Assembly (NCBI GenBank): GCA_030141605.1
Contig: JAQGDQ010001404.1
Coordinates: 1-42,432 of the forward strand
DNA length: 42,432 bases
Reading direction: 5' to 3'
DNA from: Tubiluchus corallicola
Taxonomy: Eukaryota; Priapulida; Priapulimorpha; Priapulimorphida; Tubiluchidae
Positions 32,060-42,432 of this stretch are shown one piece after another (position 1 is the stretch's first letter; each line of letters begins with the position of its first letter). Below the pieces are notes generated by a model, which did no database searches, was not told the origin of the DNA, and saw only the letters and a program-made list of their open reading frames with translations. Both the position numbers and the translations under genes were made by a program.

Positions 32060-32566
32060 CACCATAGGTGTACTCATAGGTACTGATACGTCACACGCCA
32101 TAGGTGTACTCATAGGTACTGATACGTCACACACCATAGGTGTACTCATAGGTACTGATACGTCACACGCCATAGGTGTACTCATAGGTACTGATACGTC
32201 ACACACCATAGGTGTACTCATAGGTACTGATACGTCACACACCATAGGTGTACTCATAGGTACTGATACGTCACACGCCATAGGTGTACTCATAGGTACT
32301 GATACGTCACACGCCATAGGTGTACTCATAGGTACTGATACGTCACACTCCATAGGTGTACTCATAGGTACTGATACGTCACACACCATAGGTGTACTCA
32401 TAGGTACTGATACGTCACACGCCATAGGTGTACTCATAGGTACTGATACGTCACACGCCATAGGTGTACTCATAGGTACTGATACGTCACACACCATAGG
32501 TGTACTCATAGGTACTGATACGTCACACACCATAGGTGTACTCAACTGATACGTCACACGCCATAG
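32060..32566 (+). repeat. Minisatellite, 36-bp unit, about 14 copies
   Basis: The unit is ATAGGTGTACTCATAGGTAC plus TGATACGTCACACGCC. Copies are almost identical and vary mainly at one base (CACGCC, CACACC or CACTCC). The last complete unit loses the internal ATAGGT block. Since 36 is divisible by three, long open frames appear on both strands (12-residue IGVLIGTDTSHA units on +), but flanking sequence gives no reason to call a protein. Each unit holds TACGTCA, a CRE/bZIP-type site. Confidence 0.95.
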
Positions 32567-32659
32567 GTCTGCTCATCAATAACTAGAATTCTGCAAAAAC
32601 TGCAGGGTCATTGGACATACCAATAAAAATTGTTAAAACCTGTAGCATTATTATTACAC
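32567..32659. other. Short spacer
   Basis: Nothing recognised between the minisatellite and the LINE fragment. Confidence 0.5.
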
Positions 32660-33715
32660 ATTAGTTATATTTTTAATCAAATGCTTATGCATAGTAGGTT
32701 CCCAGATTTATGCAAAACTGCAAATGTAACACCCATGCTAAACGCGGAGAGTCAGAGGATCTGAATAATTGTCGTCCAATATCCATAGTACATTGTAAAA
32801 CAATAACCTCATATACAAACAGCAATTTGGCTTTTGAAAACGGCATTCTACTATTGACGCAATAACTTTCGTGACAGAAAAATGGCGTTACTCACTAAAC
32901 AATGAAGAATTTGTTGTAACTGCATTTCTTCGTCTTAGTCAGGCATTTAATAGCTTATCTCAACCAATGCTTGTGTGAAAGCTATACACTTTTGCCCTTA
33001 ACAACTGTTCTGCTAATAGAATACATGACTACTTAAAAGACAGGAGGCAGCAGTGGTCTTTATTGTTTAATATATATGTAAATGACATCCCAACCACAAT
33101 TCATAATTTCTCCATAACTCAATATGCTGATAACACAAATATAACTACTAACGATTCTAATCCTAATTTAGCTGTAAATACTTTAGGCAGCAAAAATGAA
33201 GAACTCAAACTAATCCATTTAAAACTTAAAACAGATAAAACTGTCTTTTTATTACTAACTCCTAGAGAAAGCCTGTAAGGTACTTATGATGCTGCTAATA
33301 TATCCTTGTATTCTTGTAACGAAACAGTACAGCAATCTAATAACACAAAATATTTAGGGATGGAGATACACAATAAACTTGCATGAAACGGTCAAGTAAA
33401 TAATATAATACAGAAAATGGGAAATATCACGTCATTTTTAAGACAAGTCAAAAGACAACTGAACATTAAAACTAAACAATTAATTTAGAAAACACTGGTC
33501 CTCTCTCATTTAACATATGGCTGCCAACTATTAACAGATATATCAAAAGACTCTCTAAACAGACTTGTCCAAATGCAAAGTAGATTTAGTAGCTATTGCT
33601 TTCATCAGTCCTCGGACTGCTTGTACACAAAAATTTTATGTATATGTATTTTGTACAGTACAGTTTGTGTACATTAATTGCAATAAAGATTATTAATATA
33701 TTATTATTATTATAC
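32660..33715 (+). mobile_element. 5'-truncated, decayed CR1/L2-like LINE
   Basis: Reverse-transcriptase blocks are present in broken frames: CRPISIVHC near 32772, QQFGF with HSTIDAI near 32820-32860, motif A as FLRLSQAFNSL, LLFNIYVNDI near 33061, QYADNTNI (motif C with the second Asp changed to Asn) near 33120, TKYLGMEI and FLRQVKRQL. The GxPQG motif B is deleted. The end is GCAATAAAGATTATTA followed by ATT repeats at about 33715. The wording of the blocks is close to the LINE at 1-3293, so both belong to related families. Confidence 0.85.
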
Positions 33716-33962
33716 AAAATATACTGTAATCGTGTTTACAAAATGTTTCCGACTATGTCAGTGAATATTGCGTATTGAATAAATTTAACTTTAACAAAAC
33801 AAGAACAAAAACAATGGTAACAGCACAATTTAGACAAATATAACACATAGTTACTGGAGTAAAATTCATACAAAACGCTAGCTTGTTTTTACTTTGGGAT
33901 TATTGGCGATTCTTTAATTTGCTGTTTCATGATTCTTATTTTTTAAATTATTTTGGGCATTG
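33716..33962. other. Spacer and 3' flank of the sulfotransferase gene
   Basis: This should contain the 3' UTR of the minus-strand sulfotransferase. No clear AATAAA on that strand was found. Confidence 0.5.
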
Positions 33963-34991
33963 TTATAATGTGCACGGGTAGTCAAACATGTTCATCTCCT
34001 CTTTATGTTCCTCACAGAGCAGTTTAAGAGTTAATTGTGAAACGTTTTGGTAGTAATATCCAAAAGGCGGCCATGATGCCCTCTCGTGACTCTTGTCTGA
34101 TTCGATTTTTTTTGGAAAACGGACTAAGTGGCTTATATTCAGTAAATTTATTAAGTAACTCGCGTCATCTTTTATTGTTTCGTATTTTCCTATGAAGTCA
34201 TAATTAACACTGCATGGCTCGCATAACTTACCATAAGATGCCCAGTGCAAGTTCATGCTACTCTCCGTCTTTGATTCAGGTTGCAATAAAAATTCTAAAA
34301 ACTCTTCAAATTTTTCGCCAGTAACGTTACGCCCAGTTTCTGTGTTTATTCGAATCAAATATTTACGGATGTTAGTTATGTACTTTCCGTGGTTGTTTTT
34401 CCATCCAGACAATGCCTTATCCCGGAAAGCGGAAACTATGCGGTCCAAAGGATTTCTCACAAATATAAACTTGAAAAAGCTTTTAATCATAATTTCCTGC
34501 TGTGCTGGTCTGTACTGAGAAAATTTGCTTATAATGGGTTTGTGCACCTGACTATGTCTTATATTCATTACATCGCCAATGGTTTGATTTTCTAACACCC
34601 ACATTATTCGCTTAAAATTCGTTGTGGCAACTTTAGGTATTGGACAGTAGATAAATTTAAACTCTTCGTTCACTAATAGACGATCTTTAATTCCTATAAA
34701 CTTTAGCTGTGCTCCTTCTGTTCCACATGTTTCTGTGATGCGTTGCTTCCTTTCCTCATACTGTTTCTTTAGCACGTCCTGCTTTCCCAACGAGAACAAT
34801 AAAGAGGCAAACAAGTTCTTACCTTGATCACTGATTGCACTGATTTGATGGAAATGTGGCACAGTATTTGTCAGCAAGTTTAGTCCACTAACTGCTGGTG
34901 TATTATTAATACCAGAGAAGCAAATACTCAGCAAAAGAAACAGGGCAAAGAAAACAACTATTGCAGTGAATACCTTAAGCTTCCTTGACAT
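33963..34991 (-). CDS. CHST: Golgi carbohydrate sulfotransferase, HNK-1ST/CHST family (342 aa)
   Basis: This is a type II membrane enzyme using PAPS to sulfate a sugar (Sulfotransfer_2 family: HNK-1ST, C4ST, D4ST, GalNAc4ST). A short basic tail (SRKLK) is followed by an anchor at residues 7-25. The 5'-phosphosulfate loop is CPIPKVATTNFKR at 116-128, and the 3'-phosphate site is FIFVRNPLDRIVSAFR at 175-190. The conserved C-terminal block with LHW, LCEPC and YDFIGKYET runs at 248-272. Sequons occur at 135, 222, 285 and 316. Length and motif order are complete for the family. The coding region is one exon; a 3' splice site lies 14 bases before the ATG, so a 5' UTR intron is likely. Which sugar is sulfated cannot be read from the sequence. 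Confidence 0.93.
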   Translation of the reverse strand: MSRKLKVFTAIVVFFALFLLLSICFSGINNTPAVSGLNLLTNTVPHFHQISAISDQGKNLFASLLFSLGKQDVLKKQYEERKQRITETCGTEGAQLKFIGIKDRLLVNEEFKFIYCPIPKVATTNFKRIMWVLENQTIGDVMNIRHSQVHKPIISKFSQYRPAQQEIMIKSFFKFIFVRNPLDRIVSAFRDKALSGWKNNHGKYITNIRKYLIRINTETGRNVTGEKFEEFLEFLLQPESKTESSMNLHWASYGKLCEPCSVNYDFIGKYETIKDDASYLINLLNISHLVRFPKKIESDKSHERASWPPFGYYYQNVSQLTLKLLCEEHKEEMNMFDYPCTL

Positions 34992-35005
34992 CTTTTTGAA
35001 ATGTT

Positions 35006-35025
35006 CTGAAATATAAAAAAATAGT
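35006..35025 (-). other. 3' splice site in the sulfotransferase 5' UTR
   Basis: On the minus strand CTATTTTTTTATATTTCAG is followed by AACATTTCAAAAAG and the ATG. The pyrimidine tract and CAG are a good acceptor. The upstream non-coding exon and its donor were not located. Confidence 0.6.
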
Positions 35026-36235
35026 TACTTTGCTTTTCGAGAAAGTAGCTTGCGTAATGCTTAAACAAAGAAATTGCAAACATTTGCTCAGGTTTTTGAA
35101 ACATCTACTTGATACTAGATTTTGACAAACAAACATTTTCAATGTTTTGCTGAAGTCATTTTGCATAATGACTCTCAAGTTTTACATACTTTCGTAGTTC
35201 GGATTTCTTGGGAAAACTTGATTTCTTGTCAGTAATTTCGAATAAAATTAAAAAAGAAATTATATTCCTGCAAAGAGCATGCGACTTTGGTTCAGACAAT
35301 TTGGTTTATAATTTAAATTGATTGTAAAGTGTTAAATTACTATAAATTAATTTTGCTATTGCTCACTCGTTTGGCAAAATTAACAATTCAACCTACACAA
35401 AAGCAAACTTCTCTTTGCATTTTTTCTCGTAGATTAATTTTAAAGCAGATACAATATTTTTAAGTGATGCGTGATGATTTGAAATCGTGCATTTATCCGG
35501 GTAATTAGAACAAATAGGCTAATAATTTACACGTTCTCATACTTACAATGCTAACCATTATTTTATTTAGCTACAGATTTTCACTCCTAAGTCAAGTGCT
35601 TGCACATCCACGAAGATTTTGTTTGCAATTATATGCAATGCATTTGTTGACTTTATGATATTGCTGACTTTATAACAATCAACAGCATAAAATCAACTTA
35701 ACACGTGCTTAGGAAACTAATACAGATCTAGTAAACCTTTCGTGTAGGTTTGTAATCATCTGCTGTGATTAGCGGTGTAATGTCGCAGCTCAAAAATCAG
35801 AAAATTTGTCTCTTACTTCACGATGACAGAATTTTAGTGAGTCCTGATGTAAGGCGCGAGTGCTAAAATGCGCTGAAAATGTGTTCATTCTAGTCACTCA
35901 ATCACAACTTAAAATATCATTTGAATTTAATGCTCCCCAACTATGTGGGGGAAAACTCCTAGTAACTTCTAGTGTTTCTTTTTTCGAAACACCCTTTAAC
36001 TGAAAGTTATTCATAATGTGACATTTTCTAATGGTGCGAATTCGTGAATATATTTTAAAGAAATAACATGATAGCTAAATATTAAAGGTGCATAAAAATA
36101 CCATAGTAATTTTGAAAAATGTAAATAGCCTATAATATGTTCATTTTGCTATGATTTTTTTTTGTTATGCAGAATATAAGTATGCATATACGCTCTAAAA
36201 AGCCTTAGATGTGAAGTGAAATGAAGGAGTTTTGC
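35026..36235. other. Non-coding stretch upstream of the sulfotransferase
   Basis: It should hold the first exon and promoter of the minus-strand gene. No promoter element can be assigned. Confidence 0.5.
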
Positions 36236-36474
36236 GTTTTTTGAATATGTAGTTGTCTTCTAGATGGGGCAGGATGATGAAAAAGCTTTCTCACCGACAC
36301 AGAAAACCTTTTTAGCAGAAAAATTTACCTCACGGTAGATTTTCGAAGATTTTTAACATTTGCCAGAATTTTTTTGTCAGAACTCCTTCATAGAAAACAA
36401 ATTTCACAGAAAGTGTAATAAAATATCCTCTGTAAAGCGTAGCTACATAATGTCGAATAATAAGTTGTTTTAAG
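36236..36474 (+). repeat. Dispersed repeat, copy 2
   Basis: Partner of 31175-31368. It is longer by an internal stretch (about 36258-36330) and otherwise colinear. Confidence 0.8.
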
Positions 36475-38294
36475 AACGCGTCCGCGAGAAGACCATGCAA
36501 AATCGAAAAATTCCGACAAGGTTAGGTAAACCGATTCAGACCAAAGTTCGGGTATGAGGTCCACTGGTCACTAGTATTCACTATGTGAATCCGTTTGGCC
36601 CAACTCCTCATAGTAGCACAGGTACGGCATAGGCCGATTTTCATGAAAAAATACCTTTTTTTCTCTATTTTTTACTCATATTTGAAGGATTAGCCATGCG
36701 GCAACCACTGAGTTTGAATAGATCTGACTCTGCACAGTATTGGATCTTGTTATCTTCTCCAAAATGACTTTTCGACTTTTGTCCCAAACCCCCCCTCTTT
36801 CGGCTCTACGGGGGGTCTTTAAGCTCACATTACGTGCAAGATGCAAATACTCATTCATTTCAAAGTCTTATATCTCACCCACTGCGGGGGCGGGAACAAA
36901 AATATCGATATGTATGTGAATAGAGCATCCCATTCCACTATGTTGCAGTGACAATTTCGATGGAGCGAATTTCCACCTTATTGTAAAAGACCCCTGAAAG
37001 AGGCATATATCAGGGTGAAAATATAGGTAACAACGTTCATCAAAAAGCTTCGTGTAGGTAAACATGAGCTGCCAAATCTTGTCAAAATACTTCAAAACAT
37101 CATAAATATTCATCTTTGGCAACTAGTGGCCTGGCCAGCACATTGGTTAAACTACCGACAGGATTGGACTCCATCATTCAAGATGGCGGCCGCTGCTGAA
37201 CTAAAATGTTTGTTTTCTGGGCTGTTTACCAGCGTTAAACGCGGTATTCTGACTAGTTATCCGCACGAAACGAGTATTGTGAATCTATTAACCTGTACTA
37301 AAGACACTGGACCGCATTTAGAGCGCTTCCAATGTTAAAAAATGAAATATCTACGGAATAGAAATTGCTTCTTGCAAGGACTGGAAAATGTTTTATGTAC
37401 TGTTTATTTTCTATGCTTTGTAAATGTTATGTACAGGTTATTACCTAGTTATTACTCATTGTCTTACATAGGCGTACAAGCCAGGACACAATGAAAATTG
37501 CCCTAAATCTGAGCAAATGCCCAAAAAATATGGGACAGACTTGATATCCTTTGTCCGGTGGTTTTTTGACTGTAAAACATCGAAAAATTTTGTGCCATTG
37601 GCGCAATCATTCAATCACACTATTAATATTTTTGTCAGAAGTATCGATTTTGTGCCACAAATAAATTTTGGGCGAAGAAAAATTTTCAGAGCTAAATATC
37701 ACCGCCATCCCCCTAGAAGCGGCCCATACGCTTATATTGTCTCATGTTTAGACTGTAAGATTTTCTCTTTATCACTTTCCCCATGATATATTTGTCTATT
37801 TTTCTGTATCTATCTTCTAGTGATAATCTACCTGCGTCGATAATTCTTTCTCTATTATTTAGATATTATGGTTTTGTTTATTTGTACTACTCTTCAGTGA
37901 TAGGATTATGCTGCTACAATAAGAACAGTATTTTGGACTTAGAGAAATTAATTCTGACTGAGTTTTGTAGTTTTTCATTTTTTTACTGATATTCATGATC
38001 TTCTATGTATAGCCATGAAGCTTATTCATATAAAAAGTATAAAAAATGAACGGATTTCTAATTTTTATGTATATATCAAGTGTTGTCAGATTCTTTCGCT
38101 AGCAATGACTCTCAATCTTAACAATCGGTACTTCTTTTCTATTAGAGGGCTTATTGTTTAGTCTTTCCTGGTATCCATTAGCGATTCAGTGTGTAGAGAA
38201 TGCCCTGAATCAGGGTCGGACTCGGTACTAGGGGCATGCATGATGTCTTGTCCTGAAATCCATCAGAAGAGGCAATTATTCACTTTTCTTTAAT
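36475..38294. other. Non-coding stretch with one possible first exon
   Basis: The context AAGATGGCGGC at about 37181-37191 looks like a YY1-type start-codon site. The frame reads MAAAAELKCLFSGLF and then basic residues, and ends at 37338. Nothing downstream confirms a gene, and open frames at 37517-37989 have no family signature. Confidence 0.3.
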
Positions 38295-38523
38295 GTGTGA
38301 TGTATGTGTAATGTAAGTATGATGTAAGTATGATGTATATGTAATGTAAGTATGATATAAGTATGAACAAAATGTGACGTAAGTGTGATGTATGTGTGAT
38401 GTAAGTATGATGTATGCGTGATGTAAGTATGATGTAAATGTGACGTAAGTGTGATGTATGTGTGATGTAAGTATGATGTTAGTGTGATGTAAATGTGATG
38501 TAAGTGTGATGTATGTGTGATGT
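38295..38523 (+). repeat. Degenerate 9-10 bp tandem repeats (TGTGATGTAAG / TATGATGTA)
   Basis: Units alternate between GTGATGTA and GTATGATGTA forms. The minus-strand open frame rich in Thr, His and Tyr is an artefact of the repeat. Confidence 0.85.
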
Positions 38524-38550
38524 AATAATTCTTTTGAACAAAAATCAAAG

Positions 38551-38640
38551 TTCGTAGCTAAAATTAGTGGGGGTTCGTAGCTAAAATTAGTGGGGGTTCG
38601 TAGCTAAAATTAGTTAGGGTTCATAGTTAAAACTTGTGGG
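38551..38640 (+). repeat. Four tandem copies of a 23-bp unit
   Basis: TTCGTAGCTAAAATTAGTGG plus GGG starts at 38551, 38574, 38597 and, diverged, 38620. Confidence 0.9.
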
Positions 38641-38762
38641 ATGCTACTATTATCATCGTAATCATCACCATCATCATCCTGATTATTGTCATTATGATTA
38701 CGATCAATCAAGTTACTACCAAAGTCATTGTCTTGATCATATCGATTTTGCACCAATTTAAA

Positions 38763-38965
38763 ACAATCAACAATGTCATGTGAACAATCAACAATACCAT
38801 GCAAACAATCAACAATGTCATGTGAACAATCAACAATGTCATGTGAACAATCAACAATGTCATGTGAACAATCAACAATGTCATGTGAACAATCAACAAT
38901 GTCATGTGAACAATCAACAATGTCATGTGAACAATCAACAATGTCATGTGAACAATCAACAATAA
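38763..38965 (+). repeat. Minisatellite, 21-bp unit, about 9.5 copies
   Basis: The unit is ACAATCAACAATGTCATGTGA. The second copy differs (ATACCATGCAA). Open frames on both strands are repeat artefacts. Confidence 0.95.
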
Positions 38966-41432
38966 CCTTCAACTGAGTCACATTCAATGACGTGTTTAAA
39001 CGACTCAACTCATGGCAACAAAACAGATTTAGATTTGATTTAGATTTGTTTATTCATCCATTTAGCACAATATAAAAATAGAAGTTATAAAATTACTAAT
39101 TAACAATGCATTACAGTGCTATGAGCGTAGCAGAAGAGATTAACTTATGAGCTTTGCTCAACTTGGATAAGACTAAATTAATTATATTAACAACAACTAA
39201 AAAAATACGTTAAATTAAGCGAAGAAAATAGATGCGAAAAAATGCTAATGACGATGTTGATGATGACAACGATGGTGATATTAATGCTGATGACAATGGT
39301 GATGGTGATGATAATGATAATGATAATGCGCCAGGTTCGATGATATAAACCAAGACAGCCTTTTTTTGCAGTGTTACGAAAATTGTGTTAAAATATTGAA
39401 CTATATAAAAAATATAAAGATTTTCAATTAAAGAAATTATCTAATTAGGCTCATGCGACTCAAGAATTGATTTCTTACATTTACGTTTGACAATGATACT
39501 ACTGTCTTTACTACAGAAACTGAAGCATTAATAAAGGTTTGTGTTGTGGCAAATACAAAAACTTAAAGCACAAGAAAACCCTCAACTTACATGAAGTTAA
39601 AAAATTCGTTTTGAAATTATATACCATTTACTTACTGCCTTTTCGCGTATTAGGCAATAACGTTGTATAAAACATGTAAATTTAAACTCCCGCGATGACC
39701 GTTAGACGCCGCCATTTTCAGGATAAGTCATTTGAAACAAGTTTAGATAACATTGAATAAACTTTGAAAAAATCAGAGCATTCGTAGCGCACACGTCACT
39801 AACAAATAACTTTTAAAATTACTGTATCTTGTCAATAAAGTTAAAAATACGTTTTTTGGTTAGTGAGTGGCGCACCCTGGAGGTAAGAAGCATGCTAAGT
39901 AATATACCTTAGCATCGAAAGTTTTTTGAGACATAGTTTAACATTTCCTTTTCTTCCCCAATTTGAGTTGTATTATATATATATATATATATGACATTAT
40001 ATACAATAGTAAATACATGTATGTATATACTACAAATAATCTAATGTATATAAATTAATGTAAGCATTGTAATTTTACTAAGATTTTTAAATATACCGTA
40101 ATTGCCACATATAAACACCGATCTATATATGTATATAAAAAACTTATAAAACTGTGTTTATATGTTTTGGCAAAATTGGAAAAGTTTATTTAAAATGCAA
40201 ACAAGTGAACGTACCGAAACACGAATAGATAATTTTTCGCATTGTAAAACGAATTGAAAGTAATATCTTACCTTTAACTGTACAAACGTAATAAATTATT
40301 GCATTTTAATAAAAAACTTTTCGCAAGCAGCTTAGCAAATGTTAAGAATCTTGGCTTTGCGGTTGTAGTCATCGTCAATACGCACTGCAGTAACATGGAA
40401 AACGTCACTTACTCTTCGGTTTGTAAATCCAGCTTCTTTTATCACATCCATTCAGTTTTACACCAAAGTGATTTACTGAGTAAGTATTCTGAGGTTGCAT
40501 TAGGTGAATGAACTTCTTGGCCTGGGGTCACAATGCAAGTCGTAACTGTGATAGGACGACAGACAGAATCCATGTTGATGACCTTGCTTTAGGGTGATTC
40601 TTTCTGAACACCTAATGGAATTGCTAAACCGTCCTACATAGTCCTCATTTATAACTCAAAGTCAGCAGCTTTTACTGAATTAAAGTTGTAAGCTTATAAG
40701 CAGAGTATAAAGGATTTTTTCAAGCGAAAATCGTGCAAAATGGAACCTCCAATCAACTCGTCACAGCTCCTCAGGAAGGACGCGTCCAAAAATGCAGCTC
40801 ACATCATCGTGTAGCCCTGTTCTTCTTTCTCTTTCTAAAGAGCTGAACATCTCCTTCCAAGAGTCCCACCAGGCGCCGCTAGAACGTTTTTTCTTCAGGC
40901 AATCTGGCCAAAATTTCGAAAAAATTGGGAGTTGGGACCGGGAAAACGCCCGTAGCGAGCACTGATGGCCCTCTCGTGAAATGTAAATATGACTATTACA
41001 CCCATTGTTGAATGAGATATTCAATCGTTACCAGCACAACCTGCGGCCTGTTCTGCATCTCTAGAAATAAGACGTATAAGTTTTGCAAAAAATAGGCAAA
41101 ATGGCCATTTTTGGAGGTTTTTCGGCCTCCGTTCCTCCCGATGGGCCCGATTCGAAAAATAAACCCCCAGGTGCGAACCCTTGGGTGGAGGCCTTTCATT
41201 TGACTTATAGATCGTCGCGAATGGTGGAGTCGTCGAAGCTGTAGCCTCGTTGGTTATATATATATACCAGCGAAATTAAAATAAAAAGATATTGAGTAAT
41301 CGAAATCACAGTAAGAAGTTTCACTGTCAAGGGAGGGGGTCTGATTATGTAAGAGATTTCAGTTTCTATACGTGAAAGAGTTCTAGGAATGAAGATGGTG
41401 TTTATCCAGTTCAAACAGTCGCTTCGAGTGTC
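38966..41432. other. Non-coding stretch with simple repeats
   Basis: It contains a GATTTA-type tail at about 39029-39053, possibly the 3' end of a minus-strand LINE remnant, a GATGAT-rich tract at 39250-39328, and TA repeats at about 39975-39992. No gene is recognised. Confidence 0.55.
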
Positions 41433-41893
41433 ATTTTCCAATGCTAGAAATGAAGCCATGAGATGAAGCCAACAGTACATTTTCCAATGCTAGAAATGAA
41501 GCCATGAGATGAAGCCAACAGTACATTTTCCAATGCTAGAAATGAAGCCATGAGATGAAGCCAACAGTACATTTTCCAATGCCAGAAATGAAGCCATGAG
41601 ATGAAGCCAACAGTACATTTTCCAATGCTAGAAATGAAGCCATGAGATGAAGCCAACAGTACATTTTCCAATGCTAGAAATGAAGCCATGAGATGAAGCC
41701 AGCAGTACATTTTCCAATGCTAGAATTGAAGCCATGAGATGAAGCCAACAGTACATTTTCCAATGCTAGAAATGAAGCCATGAGATGAAGCCAACAGTAC
41801 ACTTTCCAATGCTAGAAATGAAGCCATGAGATGAAGCCAACAGTACATTTTCCAATGCTAGAAATGAAGCCATGAGATGAAGCCAACAGTACA
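41433..41893 (+). repeat. Minisatellite, 46-bp unit, 10 copies
   Basis: The unit is ATTTTCCAATGCTAGAAATG followed by AAGCCATGAGATGAAGCCAA and CAGTAC. Copies are almost identical (changes such as GCCAGAAATG, AGAATTG, CACTTTCC). Since 46 is not a multiple of three, the minus-strand frame cycles through all three phases of the unit without a stop. Confidence 0.95.
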
Positions 41894-42031
41894 TTTGTGA
41901 CACTGCAATTACCAAGTCAATTATATAAAATCATTTTACAAATAAAAGAACTTCTCATACATTCCATTCACTAGACTTTTAGTTCAAAAGCAGGAATTAC
42001 ACACACAAAAACAAATGTACACAGTAACACA

Positions 42032-42297
42032 CAAAGACTAAGATGGGTAGGACATTTAATGAGATTGTCAGAAACAACATCAGTAAAGATTAGCATTAAA
42101 CGAGGCACTGAAACTTACTAAACAACCTCCAGGCAAAACCTAGAACAACTTGGACATCAAGAATTAATAAAGATTTACAACAACTGAGACCAAACTTAAC
42201 AATAGAATCACAGGTCTTGAAACTTTTAGCTGCAGACAGGAAACAGTGGAGTGCTCTAATAAAGGATAGAAGTTGCATGTCTACAGTAGATGTTTAG
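42032..42297 (+). mobile_element. 3' fragment of a LINE reverse transcriptase ORF
   Basis: RLRWVGHLMRLSE (from about 42036) is the standard block near the C-terminus of many LINE RT proteins. After frame changes near 42118-42142, the last part is open from 42142 to a TAG at 42295-42297 and includes RTTWTSRINKDLQQL and LAADRKQWSALIKDR. This is a different LINE type (RTE- or Jockey/I-like, unsure) from the two CR1/L2-like copies. The remaining 42298-42432 looks like its 3' flank. Confidence 0.75.
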
Positions 42298-42432
42298 AGT
42301 AACAGAAGATGAACATTTGTACATGCCTTATATATAAGCTGGCTGTGTAACTATTTGTGGCACCTTATATGTTATAAAAGTGCTTATTTGTTATACGACG
42401 ATTATATCAAACCAGGATACATAACTGCTTGT

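Noticed and set aside
31998-32557. 183- and 175-residue open frames
   Set aside because: The 36-bp minisatellite is a multiple of three, so both strands stay open by arithmetic.
38763-38965. Regular repeats resembling a CRISPR array
   Set aside because: The 21-bp units are directly tandem with no variable spacers, in a eukaryotic genome.
40761-41199. Two overlapping minus-strand frames
   Set aside because: They have no known family and no supporting splice or start signals.

Overview
The window is eukaryotic, AT-rich and intron-bearing. It contains two spliced metazoan carbohydrate-enzyme genes, abundant minisatellites and several retroelements (CR1/L2-like LINEs and a BEL/Pao LTR element). 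A LINE polyprotein with a 2A-like motif, a BEL/Pao element and one gene each of the GT43 glucuronosyltransferase and HNK-1-type sulfotransferase families fit a non-vertebrate animal, probably a marine invertebrate. I cannot name the species from this sequence.

Layout. 1-3293: a decayed CR1/L2-like LINE on the + strand (2A-like motif, endonuclease, reverse transcriptase, AT-microsatellite tail), cut by the window edge. 3294-7933: mostly non-coding, with one unrecognised coding-looking patch near 5870-6530. 7934-13816: a four-exon gene for a beta-1,3-glucuronosyltransferase (B3GAT/GlcAT-I family, GT43), 318 residues. A 1.3 kb minisatellite lies in intron 1 and a tandem duplication in intron 3. 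14964-30006: two copies of one BEL/Pao LTR retrotransposon facing each other tail to tail around a 385-base run of N. They form an almost perfect 7 kb inverted repeat, and the left copy carries an extra shortened LTR in front. 30007-33720: non-coding sequence, a 36-bp minisatellite and a 5'-truncated LINE. 33963-34991 (- strand): an intronless coding region for a Golgi carbohydrate sulfotransferase (HNK-1ST/CHST family) with a 3' splice site just upstream of the ATG. 35006-42432: non-coding DNA with several tandem repeats and a LINE 3' fragment at 42032-42297.

How the genes relate. The glucuronosyltransferase and the sulfotransferase are the only host genes I can support. Both families act in the Golgi on glycosaminoglycan linker or HNK-1-type glycans. 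They face each other, and without the roughly 15 kb BEL/Pao insertion they would lie about 5 kb apart. Whether they work on the same glycan is inference.

The most unusual signal is in the BEL/Pao LTRs. The extra left LTR (14964-15212) differs from its full-length neighbour by loss of exactly one GT...AG segment of 108 bp, which looks like a spliced intron inside an LTR. The head-on pair itself may be a real inverted duplication or a scaffolding artefact, because the gap lies exactly between the two LTR termini.
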